Below, one piece after another: positions 1 through 8,719 of a stretch of DNA of 37,231 nucleotides. The translations under genes were made by a program, and so were the position numbers. Source of the DNA: a virus. The notes beneath the pieces are model-generated. The model did not search any database. It had not been told where the DNA came from and saw only the letters and a program-made list of their open reading frames with translations. Within the stretch, counting starts at the first letter, position 1; every line of letters begins with the position of its first letter. The DNA lies in the IMG/VR virus record IMGVR_UViG_3300030329_002105, positions 1-37,231 of that record; one strand, 5' to 3'.

Positions 1-637
1 TAAGCAGTGAATTTCCATCATTATCAACACTTACATCTGAAGACTTCTGACCTAAATACCGATCATCAAAATTATCGTAAATAGTGGTAGTATTAGTTTC
101 GCTAATAGCCGCTTCCGTTGCACTAGAAGCTGATGAGGTTGCCGAATTTGCAGAAGCGGTAGCAGAGGCAGCAGCATTATCAGCATTGGTTGTACTTGTG
201 TCAATCTGTGCGTCTACATAAGATTTATTAGAAGCATCAGTACCATTAACAGGAGTTCCAAGGTTTTGGAGAGTTTTGTTTTGCCCTTCCCAATTTCCTG
301 TGGAGTTCTGTTTGAGTGCAATATTTGAATCATCTTTTGCTTCCTGTGATAAATAAAAGTTTTGTTGATTTGCTTTATCAAGGTCAGATTCAGTTAGTAC
401 AGCAGCATCAACAAAGTCAACCTCTAGAGAGGTTTGGTTTGTTGATCTCTTTATCTTTATTGTACTAGTATTTGCTGGTGCTGGACTGACACTTATTGTG
501 GCTGAACTCAACCAAGTAAATGAAGTATCAACTTCATCAACTGTTACAGATACATCTGTTTTATTAATATAAGGAAATGTGACATTAAAACTTGTGGTTG
601 TCCCATCTCCAACATATGATACAAATGAAAGTGCCAT
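1..637 (-). CDS. T7-type tail fibre protein, N-terminal part (cut by window edge)
   Basis: This is the first 212 residues of a tail fibre; the rest lies beyond position 1. The start MALSFVSYVGDGTTTSFNV is the typical opening of the T7 gp17 N-terminal domain (Phage_T7_tail family), which attaches the fibre to the tail tube. Residues about 140-185 are rich in Ala, Ser, Asn and Thr, as in the low-complexity stalk that follows the attachment domain. The ATG at 637 has the Shine-Dalgarno sequence AGGAA close upstream and lies 10 bases after the preceding internal virion gene. Because the receptor-binding C-terminus is missing, host range cannot be read. The family call is firm; the symbol is left blank because only homology to gene 17 is claimed. 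Confidence 0.93.
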   Translation of the reverse strand, partial: MALSFVSYVGDGTTTSFNVTFPYINKTDVSVTVDEVDTSFTWLSSATISVSPAPANTSTIKIKRSTNQTSLEVDFVDAAVLTESDLDKANQQNFYLSQEAKDDSNIALKQNSTGNWEGQNKTLQNLGTPVNGTDASNKSYVDAQIDTSTTNADNAAASATASANSATSSASSATEAAISETNTTTIYDNFDDRYLGQKSSDVSVDNDGNSLL

Positions 638-646
638 AATTATTCC

Positions 647-3600
647 TTAGTTAAATAGGTCTCTAATCTCTTGTGCCTGTTCTCCCTTTCCTTTTTTTGT
701 TTTAGTTTTAGCATTTTTATTCTTTTTAATGAGTTCTTTTAAACTCATTTCGCCTTGGATTTTTCCTGTTTTCCATTCTTTATGAAATTCTTTCTGCATT
801 TGTTTTAAGGCTTCATTCTTATAATCTCGAATTGCGTTTTGGAGTTTCTCCGTTCTCCTTCCTTTAGGAAACATTGCAGTACCATCCAACCCCTCTTTAT
901 CACCTCTGTTATAACTAGGTTTATCCATGATATGTTTAAGTTGTTGGTGGAGTGTTCTTCCGTTTGGCTTCTTCATGGTTGATAATATTTCCAAAGTTCT
1001 ATCGTATGCAGTTTGTCCCTTTGAATTAGTGTATTTTGTTAGATCAATATTTCTTCCAACAATTTTTGATACACCAGTAAAGTTTGCATTTCCTGGGCCT
1101 TCTGCAAGACGGTTCAACTCAAACCTAACAGGATCGTTTTTAGCTTTACCAACCGTAAAAGGATTTATACTCTTCCAAGGTTGACCGTCTGGTGGCATAA
1201 TCTTTTCACCAAACAAATCCCTTCTAGGTTCAAGCACATCTGAAAATCCTGGTGTTTTCTTCAAAACAGCATCTAAAGTGGAACGAGTCTCTTTCATTGC
1301 TTCGTCTTCATTTATAAAATCAAACATTCCAAAAGAGTTAGGGATATATGAAGCAGCCTTCTGTCTCAAAAGCTTTTCCCCAATAAAACCATCCTCATCT
1401 TCTATAATTTTAAATACATCTAATAGACCTTTTAGATACGATTTACTACCAAGGTTATTTGCCATTGCCATTAATGCTCTTCCAGCAACATCATCATAAA
1501 CACCTTGGTCAACCTTATTTGAAATAGCAACCATATCAGCAGCAATACCGAATGGAATTCCATATGGGTCTAGACGTTGAAAATTTATATACCTTCGATT
1601 GTCTTCTAGTAGTCTTCCATTTTCATCCAATGTGAAATCACCAATGACAAACGAATATGGTCTCCATCCTGTAGCCATTTTAGAATCCCTTAATTCTTTA
1701 TCTCTTGGAGCTGCACCAGTAATTCTACCTTCTGCTGCTAGGTTGTAAGACCAAAACCACACCAAACTACCAGTAGTTACCTTACCTAAAGCCAATGATT
1801 TTTGTGATTCAGTTCCTTCCTTCATAGCCTTCCAAAACCTTGCGGTTAAAACGGCAGCGGGTGAATTATCAACGGCAGTTCTAAATAAGTTTGTTGGTAC
1901 TCTTATAAATGGAAGTATTGTTCCTCGTAATGCTGGGCTTTGATTGACAAAGGATTGTAGGTTTGCACCAAAGTTTCCTTTATTTCCTGATTGCCAAGTT
2001 GGCATATCCTTTAGGTCATCAGTAAAGGTTGACTGTCTTGCACGATCCAAGTGCTGACCTTTTGCACCAGCACCAGTTTTGGCATCAATAGCCTTATCCA
2101 TTGCATCCATCATATACTTATCAACTTCACTTACATGAGTTGTCTTACCATTCTTTAATTTAATTGGAACATTCTTCTTAGTAGATTTCCCTAGCTTAAT
2201 TGCATCACCATAAGCTTGAGCTTTTAGTGAAGCCCTAAAGTTTAATTGCTTGAAGAATTCATCTTCTGCCAATAAAAATCTATTAGGAATTCTAACCAAG
2301 TGTCCAAGAAAGTTTATTCCTTTAACAGCTACCCATTCTATAAAGTCCTCTTCTCGTTTTATTGAAGTATCAAAACCAAAATTGCCAGCATCAATAGCTT
2401 TCAAAGCTTGTCCATCAATTGTTCTTGCTGTGCTATCTAGGATTGCATCTTCCATTTGCATTGCTTTCCATGCCATCTTTAGTGCATCACCCACAACGGT
2501 GGTCAAATAAACCATTTCCCTTCCAGCTTCAAACATAGAATCAAAATCATTATTAGGGTTCAATCCACGCATAGCCCCACCAACCATCTTTTGCATTGGT
2601 AGCCAGAAAGTGTTTAAGCTTGCAGAAGATACATTAACAACGTGTGTCTTAATACCACCTAGAATTCCAGCAATCCAAAACTCGTTATGAACATCAACTA
2701 ATTTATCTATTGTGGTTTTCTTTGTAACACTAAGAACATCATCAATTGTTCCACCTTCTCCAGCGGCCTTAATTCTTGCTGCTAGTTGTTCTATTCCTTT
2801 ATCAGAACCGTTTGTCTCTATGATCTCTGCTATTTCTTCTTTAGTCATAGCTCCTTTGGTTCTGATTCTTCCAGCCTGAGTGGTTCGAGCTGCTGATCTT
2901 CTAACTTGTTTTATGGAATCAAAAAGGTCTGCTTGGATTTCGAGAAGTTTTAACAATTCTACTTTTGCTTCTTTGTCTCCAGTTTTATCAACTAATGTAC
3001 CTACTTTGTAAATTTGATGAGAAATTGATCCCAACATTTCTCTACTGGCTACTAGAGTTGCAGCCATATCTTCTGTGCTAGTTTTTAACATCCGCATCCT
3101 ACCTAGAAGTGCGGTCTTATCCATACCAACTGCTTTAGCTACTGTTTGGGCATGAGTTTCAATATCACCATGACCACCCTGTGCCTTAACAAGTTTTGCC
3201 AATGTATCTATTGTTCCTTTGACTGCTTCGGAATCAAGCATCCTATCCCAATTCATAGCACCACTTAATTCCGCACCTCTAGCCCACTCTCCTTCTTTAG
3301 TGTGGAATGTTGTAAGGTCACCTAGTTTTGCAATGAAGGAAGATACTCCACGATCAGTCATTTGAAAGGTGTCAGTCCTTACCTTAAAAGTTTCTCCTGT
3401 AGCTTGTTCGGTTCTTTTAGGTTTACCAACTTTAGCTGTCAAGGATTGTGGGTTTTTCCCTTTACCACCTTTTATAATTTTTACCTCTTCAAAGAATTCT
3501 CCTAATTCTTTTTCAAGAGACTCCTTTGTATATCCCTTCTGAAACTGTGAAGGCTGTCCTGACTTTGGAACTTCCCAACCATCCTGATACTTTTTCCAAT

Positions 3601-5128
3601 TTTTAGTAGGTTTCATCCCACCAACACCCCTTACCGTTATGAAGCCTTCGCCCCCATCTTTCATTGAATGAGACAATTGAAGCATTGCCGTATCTCTAAG
3701 ACTCTTGGGAAGGGTGTTTAAAACGTAAGGAGAAACTACAGTATCAAAATCTTGCTTACCTAAAGTTTCACCAGTAGAAGGATTATGGTTTGGATCGTAG
3801 TGAACCGTTTGTCCATCTGTAAGATCATCCAATGCTCGAATATCAGGGTTGTCTACTCTCCCTGATCCAGCATGAAGTGTTCTCCCTGTACCTTCATATG
3901 CATCGTCAGGATCAATAATACGCCTCTTTACGGACTCCGAAAGTTCCCTAACAGGAACGGAAACATTTTCTCCCCTTCCTATTGCAGTATTTCCAGAACT
4001 TCCACCAAATGATCTATCCTTTTCAGTTACAGAATCTATTATCTTTCTGGATCGTACATCTTTAATATCAATGCCGGCTGGGGTTTCAAACTTACTTGCA
4101 CTACCCAAGTCTTGTTCAATAATATCACCAGCATTTACTCCATGAATCTCTTTCCAACTCCCTTGTTCTTTTTCGAGATTCTGTACAACACCATTCATAG
4201 TGTCAGCATTTTTATCAAGAAACTTTGCGTATGCCTCTTGCCCTTGTTTACCGTAGACTCGCAAACCTTCTTTAAATAATTTAACACCAGTAAAGATAAC
4301 TTCGATTGCTGCACCAGTTACAAAATCTTCAATTCCAGCCTTAAACTTACCCTCAAGAACACCGTCATTTTTATTTGATTCTAGACTTTCAAAAACGTAG
4401 TCCATGACCGGGCCATGTAATGAAGGGAATGTTTGTAATAAGTCTGCTAGTCTTTCTGCATGGGGGTCTGCTGCTATGAATGTTCCCAATCCACCAGCAG
4501 TAGCTTCAAAGCCAACTACCCTTGCCTTACGCTTTGCAATTTCAAAAAGGTCTTTGACGTTCTTTGCTTTACCTTTCCAATCTTGTACTCCCTTTTTTGT
4601 AAACATCCCTAAGATTCTTCTACCAGAAGCCCAACCCAAACCAAACTGTGTTAAGTCAGCTACTATTCTTCCACCAACTGATTCAGGGTCTTTATCCACA
4701 AAATCTACTGTATCTTCAAATTTATCTGACCAAGTTCGTTCAGTTCTGAAAGACGGCATTGGAATGTTTCTTTGTAAAAAAGAATCCTCGTTGGTTAGTT
4801 GTCCAAGAAGTGTAAAGTTATCTACAATATCTCCCCAACCACCAGCAAACTTACTTAAACCCTTATCAAGACCTCTGGCTGTTTCTTTAAGAACGTACTC
4901 AGCCGTTGCGTTATGGTCATCCCTAGTCAGCTTTTTCTTTGGTTTTTCGTCTAGGGTAATTTTGTTTTCATTTTTTTGTTGTTCAACTTGTGCGGCTTCT
5001 TTAGGGTCAATGGCTTCTTCTTTAACTGCCTTGGATGGTTTCTTTTTTTCCTCTACTACTACCTCTTCTTCAAGAGGATCGTTAAAAGGATCAATGTCGG
5101 CATCCATATTTTCATAAATATTTTCCAT
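647..5128 (-). CDS. internal virion protein D / ejection protein (T7 gp16-like), 1493 aa
   Basis: This giant protein sits between gp15-like and tail fibre genes, where T7 encodes gp16, the inner-core protein ejected to span the cell envelope; T7 gp16 is 1318 aa. The first 70 residues are charged (EEEVVVEEKKK). I do not see the lytic transglycosylase signature of the T7 N-terminus. Instead residues about 375-568 look like a class I methyltransferase fold: HAGSGR (415-424 region), VHYDPNH (442-448), FDTVVSPYVLNTLP (461-474) and MKDGGEGFITVRG (489-501). The C-terminal two thirds is alpha-helical with moderately hydrophobic stretches, such as around WFWSYNLAAEG, that fit a trans-envelope conduit. 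The ATG at 5128 follows a weak GGGAA ribosome site, 20 bases after the gp15-like stop. Family assignment rests on size, order and composition. Confidence 0.88.
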   Translation of the reverse strand: MENIYENMDADIDPFNDPLEEEVVVEEKKKPSKAVKEEAIDPKEAAQVEQQKNENKITLDEKPKKKLTRDDHNATAEYVLKETARGLDKGLSKFAGGWGDIVDNFTLLGQLTNEDSFLQRNIPMPSFRTERTWSDKFEDTVDFVDKDPESVGGRIVADLTQFGLGWASGRRILGMFTKKGVQDWKGKAKNVKDLFEIAKRKARVVGFEATAGGLGTFIAADPHAERLADLLQTFPSLHGPVMDYVFESLESNKNDGVLEGKFKAGIEDFVTGAAIEVIFTGVKLFKEGLRVYGKQGQEAYAKFLDKNADTMNGVVQNLEKEQGSWKEIHGVNAGDIIEQDLGSASKFETPAGIDIKDVRSRKIIDSVTEKDRSFGGSSGNTAIGRGENVSVPVRELSESVKRRIIDPDDAYEGTGRTLHAGSGRVDNPDIRALDDLTDGQTVHYDPNHNPSTGETLGKQDFDTVVSPYVLNTLPKSLRDTAMLQLSHSMKDGGEGFITVRGVGGMKPTKNWKKYQDGWEVPKSGQPSQFQKGYTKESLEKELGEFFEEVKIIKGGKGKNPQSLTAKVGKPKRTEQATGETFKVRTDTFQMTDRGVSSFIAKLGDLTTFHTKEGEWARGAELSGAMNWDRMLDSEAVKGTIDTLAKLVKAQGGHGDIETHAQTVAKAVGMDKTALLGRMRMLKTSTEDMAATLVASREMLGSISHQIYKVGTLVDKTGDKEAKVELLKLLEIQADLFDSIKQVRRSAARTTQAGRIRTKGAMTKEEIAEIIETNGSDKGIEQLAARIKAAGEGGTIDDVLSVTKKTTIDKLVDVHNEFWIAGILGGIKTHVVNVSSASLNTFWLPMQKMVGGAMRGLNPNNDFDSMFEAGREMVYLTTVVGDALKMAWKAMQMEDAILDSTARTIDGQALKAIDAGNFGFDTSIKREEDFIEWVAVKGINFLGHLVRIPNRFLLAEDEFFKQLNFRASLKAQAYGDAIKLGKSTKKNVPIKLKNGKTTHVSEVDKYMMDAMDKAIDAKTGAGAKGQHLDRARQSTFTDDLKDMPTWQSGNKGNFGANLQSFVNQSPALRGTILPFIRVPTNLFRTAVDNSPAAVLTARFWKAMKEGTESQKSLALGKVTTGSLVWFWSYNLAAEGRITGAAPRDKELRDSKMATGWRPYSFVIGDFTLDENGRLLEDNRRYINFQRLDPYGIPFGIAADMVAISNKVDQGVYDDVAGRALMAMANNLGSKSYLKGLLDVFKIIEDEDGFIGEKLLRQKAASYIPNSFGMFDFINEDEAMKETRSTLDAVLKKTPGFSDVLEPRRDLFGEKIMPPDGQPWKSINPFTVGKAKNDPVRFELNRLAEGPGNANFTGVSKIVGRNIDLTKYTNSKGQTAYDRTLEILSTMKKPNGRTLHQQLKHIMDKPSYNRGDKEGLDGTAMFPKGRRTEKLQNAIRDYKNEALKQMQKEFHKEWKTGKIQGEMSLKELIKKNKNAKTKTKKGKGEQAQEIRDLFN
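3425..4006 (-). other. methyltransferase-like domain within the gp16-like protein
   Basis: Residues about 375-568 of the ejection protein show, in order, a glycine-rich loop (LHAGSGRVDNPDI), an acidic strand end (VHYDPNH), an NPPY-position strand (FDTVVSPYVLNTLP) and a late strand with a following helix (GGEGFITVRG, then YTKESLEKELGEFFEEVKI). This is the motif I-II-IV-V sequence of SAM-dependent methyltransferases. It resembles the family annotated as phosphorothioation-associated or type-11 methyltransferases, which also have a VLN motif. The match is by eye. Whether the domain binds SAM or has become structural cannot be told from the sequence. Confidence 0.6.
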
Positions 5129-5148
5129 TGTTTATTCCCATATTAAGA

Positions 5149-7665
5149 TTACTTTTTCTTCTTTGACCAATCTTCTAGCCATTTTAAAGATTTATTTGTT
5201 TTAGTTTCTCGCTCTATTTCTTGGAGCTTCTTCAGTCTTTTAGTTTCAGCTTTAGCTTTCTTTTCATCGTCTTCCTTTTTCATCTGTGCTACTTTTTTTG
5301 CTTCTTCTTCCTTATCTTTTTTCCGTTTTAAAATTTGATCCTTTTTTAGTTGTAGTCTTTTTGCCTTTTTAGCAAGTGTGATCCAATCAGTATTAGGTTG
5401 TTTCATAGCTGTGATGAAAGGTTTTACCCATTCCTTCATAATAGGATCACCCATAAACTTATTTACTTCAGTTGCAACTTCATTTTTAGCTATTCTTCTT
5501 TCTTTTGCTTCTACTGCAAGGTTGTTAATATCATCGTATAATTTATCCAACTTCTTGCTAGTTGCTCTAGGATCACCTGGAACTGGTGTAAAATCCTTTA
5601 CCATCTTTGTTCCCTTTTGAAAAAGGTCTGCAAACATTTCTGGATTGTCAACCGTTCTTAATACTTCAAGGTTATCTTTAATAACTTTTTTTGTTTTCTC
5701 TAGGTTTTCCATGTCTTCTGGTGCAAGGCCTGGATTAACTTTATTTATAAGTTGATTAGGTTCTGGAATTTTTGTTCCTGTCATCGCAGCTTGAACTTGT
5801 TCTTCCGTTTGACCTTTCTTAGTATCATATGGGTCTGTCTTTCCTAAACCCACGTTCTGACCTGGCAATTGATTCTCTGGTAACATATATCCTTGTAACC
5901 AAAGTTGAACATCCTTGATTACTTCCACACCTGGAACGGCTTCTACTCCACCATCAAGTCCCTTTGCTCTTGCTCTTAAAAATTCATATGCAGTTAAATG
6001 TGCCTTTAGCTTTAGACTTTCCATACTAACTACCCCAAGGCCGGGGATTACGTATTCTGCATTTTCATCCTTACCCTTAAACATTCCACCAATCATATTC
6101 AAAATGTTGTCCCACATAGGTGAACTGTATATTTGATGTTTAAGAGTATTTTTATTTAATTCCGCTTGCCTTAATTTTTCCCAATGACCTTCTTTAATTT
6201 CTCCTTGTCTAAGGGCTTCATCTATAGCTACAAAATTATTTCCACCATCAGGATTAATTATTTCCCCATATAATTTTAAGTAGTTATCATGTTGTTTGTG
6301 TGTTGGGTGGTAGTATTTAAATGATTCAAACTCGTTCATTTCCTTTCTGATTGTAATTACGGAGTTAACAATTTTCTTCCGCATATTGGGGTCTAGTTTG
6401 TTCATCTCCTCTACTAACCAAGGATCATTCCAACTGCCTTCACCTTTTCTTGTAAGTGCATCAGGATCATTTAAAATGGCAATCTGCCATGACCCTGTAA
6501 GAGTATCTATCCACTCTGATTCAGTTAATTGTTTCCTCTTCTTCTTATCAAAGAAGAGTCGGTTTCTATCAAAGATGGCATTTTTCTTCATATGCTCAAA
6601 TTTCATTTTGAACATCTTGTCTGCCATTGGTTTCTTTGATAACCAATCGTTGAACTTAATATTTGTTTGTTCCTTTTGTGTAATGTAGCTTCTAGTTTGA
6701 GATATTAATTCGGAAATCTTTACGGTCTTGGATATGTATGCTCCAGCATTTCCTTTTATTCCATTTAATACACTCAACCAAGAATCATCCAACGTATCTC
6801 GTGCGACTGATAAAATAGTTCTAGCAAGAGTTTCGTTAGCAGTTGAACCACTCATTCCATTAGCTATTAGTCCAGTTTCAGTATTGTTCAACATATTTTC
6901 ATAATATTTAATGGTAGCGGTTATTACCTCACCTTCAGATGGTTCTTCTCCACCTTTCCATTCAAGTTCTAAGTCTGATAAATCACCTACAATTAACCTA
7001 TCAGCTACACTACGCATCTTTTCACTAGCAATCCTTACACCTTCCTTCTCATTAAATATAACTTGTTGGTCGGTTGCCTTTTTAAGTAGGTTGGCTTCTG
7101 CTTTCTGTATTGCTGGTGCAAATATTTGTGCAATATCCAAGTCACCAAATCTTCCTTGAATATTGTTATCCTTCATAAACTGGTTTAGTTTTTGATTTTT
7201 GTAATCTGTAAATTGATCGCTTATGTCGTTACCATTTGCATTTTCCCAAAGCTTATCGTTCATCATGGAAACTTCTAGATCACTTGCAAATGTATCTGCA
7301 AGGTTTCCTAGTTCAGATTGCTGATAACTACGAATGTAGTGGGGGTTCGCACCTTCAGGAATTAATCCAGATTTAACAGCATCCTTAAAGCTCTTTCTAT
7401 TTATCTGAAAGTCTTTTTGTGCTTTGAGTGTTTGTTCTTTAATCATCCTTTCGGTTCGCTGATTATCAAAGGCTTGATACTTTTGCAAACCAACACCTAA
7501 AGATTTTCCTAATGCTATAAGGTTATCTCCAATTCCTTGGGGTCTCCCATAAGTAACTTGACCAGGAGCAACGAAAGTATCCCTAGCTTGCATTTGTGCT
7601 TGGACATTAGGATCACCTAAATTAAAATCTATCCTTGCCCTATCACTTTGTTTATTTTTTGGCAT
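5149..7665 (-). CDS. internal virion protein C (T7 gp15-like), 838 aa
   Basis: The gene lies between gp14-like and gp16-like genes, the fixed position of the T7 internal core protein gp15 (747 aa). In T7, gp15 and gp16 form the ejected periplasmic part of the DNA conduit. The product is mostly polar and helical. Its C-terminus, about residues 740-838, is extremely rich in Lys and Glu (KKDKEEEAKKVAQMKKEDDE), which suggests a coiled coil. A longer reading frame opens with TTG at 7680, but the ATG at 7665 (MPKNKQ) is better: it overlaps the TAA of the preceding gene by one base (TAATG) and has GGAAGGGAG just upstream. No enzymatic motif was seen. The call depends on position and size more than on motifs. 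Confidence 0.85.
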   Translation of the reverse strand: MPKNKQSDRARIDFNLGDPNVQAQMQARDTFVAPGQVTYGRPQGIGDNLIALGKSLGVGLQKYQAFDNQRTERMIKEQTLKAQKDFQINRKSFKDAVKSGLIPEGANPHYIRSYQQSELGNLADTFASDLEVSMMNDKLWENANGNDISDQFTDYKNQKLNQFMKDNNIQGRFGDLDIAQIFAPAIQKAEANLLKKATDQQVIFNEKEGVRIASEKMRSVADRLIVGDLSDLELEWKGGEEPSEGEVITATIKYYENMLNNTETGLIANGMSGSTANETLARTILSVARDTLDDSWLSVLNGIKGNAGAYISKTVKISELISQTRSYITQKEQTNIKFNDWLSKKPMADKMFKMKFEHMKKNAIFDRNRLFFDKKKRKQLTESEWIDTLTGSWQIAILNDPDALTRKGEGSWNDPWLVEEMNKLDPNMRKKIVNSVITIRKEMNEFESFKYYHPTHKQHDNYLKLYGEIINPDGGNNFVAIDEALRQGEIKEGHWEKLRQAELNKNTLKHQIYSSPMWDNILNMIGGMFKGKDENAEYVIPGLGVVSMESLKLKAHLTAYEFLRARAKGLDGGVEAVPGVEVIKDVQLWLQGYMLPENQLPGQNVGLGKTDPYDTKKGQTEEQVQAAMTGTKIPEPNQLINKVNPGLAPEDMENLEKTKKVIKDNLEVLRTVDNPEMFADLFQKGTKMVKDFTPVPGDPRATSKKLDKLYDDINNLAVEAKERRIAKNEVATEVNKFMGDPIMKEWVKPFITAMKQPNTDWITLAKKAKRLQLKKDQILKRKKDKEEEAKKVAQMKKEDDEKKAKAETKRLKKLQEIERETKTNKSLKWLEDWSKKKK

Positions 7666-8255
7666 TACACTCCCTTCCAATTAGGATCAGTTCTTCTCTT
7701 ATATCCATCGTAGATACCAACCCCTTCATTAGCCACGTTCAAGGCCATTCCCATAAAACTTGGTTGTGCTACTGGTGCTGGTATAAAAGGTTGGATTGCT
7801 TGCATCCTTCCCATAGCAACATCAAATTCTGATTCTTTTTGATATTCTAAATTTCTTTCTCTGAAGAATTGATTTTTATTTACCCCAGCTAGAAAGATTC
7901 CTTCCTGTCTATCGAAGTCACCTAAGAGGGCATTTAAAGAACCACCAATAGCATTGTTCTCCATAGCGGAAGTGTACACTTTAGATTTTGCTTTTAACTT
8001 TTGTCTTTGTACTCGTTGTTTTTCATCTGCATCTATTGATCTTTTTTGTGCTAATTGTTCATTCAATGCAGAAGTTTTATTTATCATTGACCTAACAGCA
8101 AGCTTTCTATTGTCTTTCCTTTGTTGTTCTCGTGCATCAAATTGTGCCTTTTGATATTTAGCTTGAGCCGCTGCTTGCTCTTGTTGACCTTGATAGGTAA
8201 CGGCAGCAGAGCCAACAGAGATTATAGCCATAGTTATTGCCGTTGCATCACACAT
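7665..8255 (-). CDS. internal virion protein B (T7 gp14-like), 196 aa
   Basis: The N-terminus has a short hydrophobic segment (ITMAIISVGSAAVTY, residues 7-21) followed by Gln- and Ala-rich helix (QGQQEQAAAQAKYQKAQ). This is the usual look of T7 gp14-type internal virion proteins, which form the outer-membrane pore during ejection. The length equals that of T7 gp14 (196 aa). The start ATG at 8255 has GAGG upstream and overlaps the end of the gp13-like gene by eight bases. The stop overlaps the gp15-like start by one base, so the three genes are translationally coupled. Family assignment is strong from context and composition. Confidence 0.87.
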   Translation of the reverse strand: MCDATAITMAIISVGSAAVTYQGQQEQAAAQAKYQKAQFDAREQQRKDNRKLAVRSMINKTSALNEQLAQKRSIDADEKQRVQRQKLKAKSKVYTSAMENNAIGGSLNALLGDFDRQEGIFLAGVNKNQFFRERNLEYQKESEFDVAMGRMQAIQPFIPAPVAQPSFMGMALNVANEGVGIYDGYKRRTDPNWKGV

Positions 8256-8718
8256 TTTTTATCCTCGCAAATTCTATAAAGGGGAAACCAAATGCTCCCC
8301 AAGGTTTTTCTTTTATAAAAGTGAACCCTGACCACTTGAGCCAACGAATATGCACTTCATTACTTTTGTCTACTACATTAAATAGAAGTGGGTATTTGTC
8401 ATTTAGTTTGTTTACCCATGTTTTTGTTTGCCTTATAAATTTCTTTGAGTGCTTCTTTGTGACCAATAAATCTGAAGCAACCATCCATATAATGCCGTTT
8501 CCCTGATGTTCAACCACACCAAATACTCCAACCATTTTTTCTTTTTTCTTACAGTTACAAATAATGGAGTAGCACTCTGTACTTAATATATAGGATTTCC
8601 TTAAAACGCTTCTAGGGTCATTACCAGTTGCTTTGTAAAGTTCATCTCTATCGGCTTTTCTTAGTTTGTTTTCTAATTTAAATATATCTTTGGTGATGGT
8701 TTCTCTTACATATCCCAT
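8248..8718 (-). CDS. gp13-like virion protein with GNAT-like fold, 156 aa
   Basis: Located between tail tubular protein B and the gp14-like gene, as is gene 13 in T7 (138 aa, family DUF2833/Phage_T7_Gp13). The family is distantly related to GNAT acetyltransferases. The sequence fits: GVFGVVEHQGNGIIWMVASDLL as the central beta strands, then helix HSKKFIRQTKTWVNKL, then NEVHIRWLKWSGFTFIKE, the typical GNAT end. In T7 gp13 is required for a correct internal core. No evidence for acetyltransferase activity can be given. The gene ends eight bases inside the next gene and begins one base after its upstream neighbour. Confidence 0.82.
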   Translation of the reverse strand: MGYVRETITKDIFKLENKLRKADRDELYKATGNDPRSVLRKSYILSTECYSIICNCKKKEKMVGVFGVVEHQGNGIIWMVASDLLVTKKHSKKFIRQTKTWVNKLNDKYPLLFNVVDKSNEVHIRWLKWSGFTFIKEKPWGAFGFPFIEFARIKNV

Positions 8719-8719
8719 A

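Noticed and set aside
4404-5117. 237-codon open frame on the plus strand
   Set aside because: It is the antisense of the gp16-like N-terminus, Ser/Pro-rich low-complexity as antisense frames are, without a ribosome site; all other genes are on the minus strand.
647-5128. lytic transglycosylase domain in the gp16-like protein
   Set aside because: No catalytic Glu motif of the SLT type was found at the N-terminus or elsewhere by eye.
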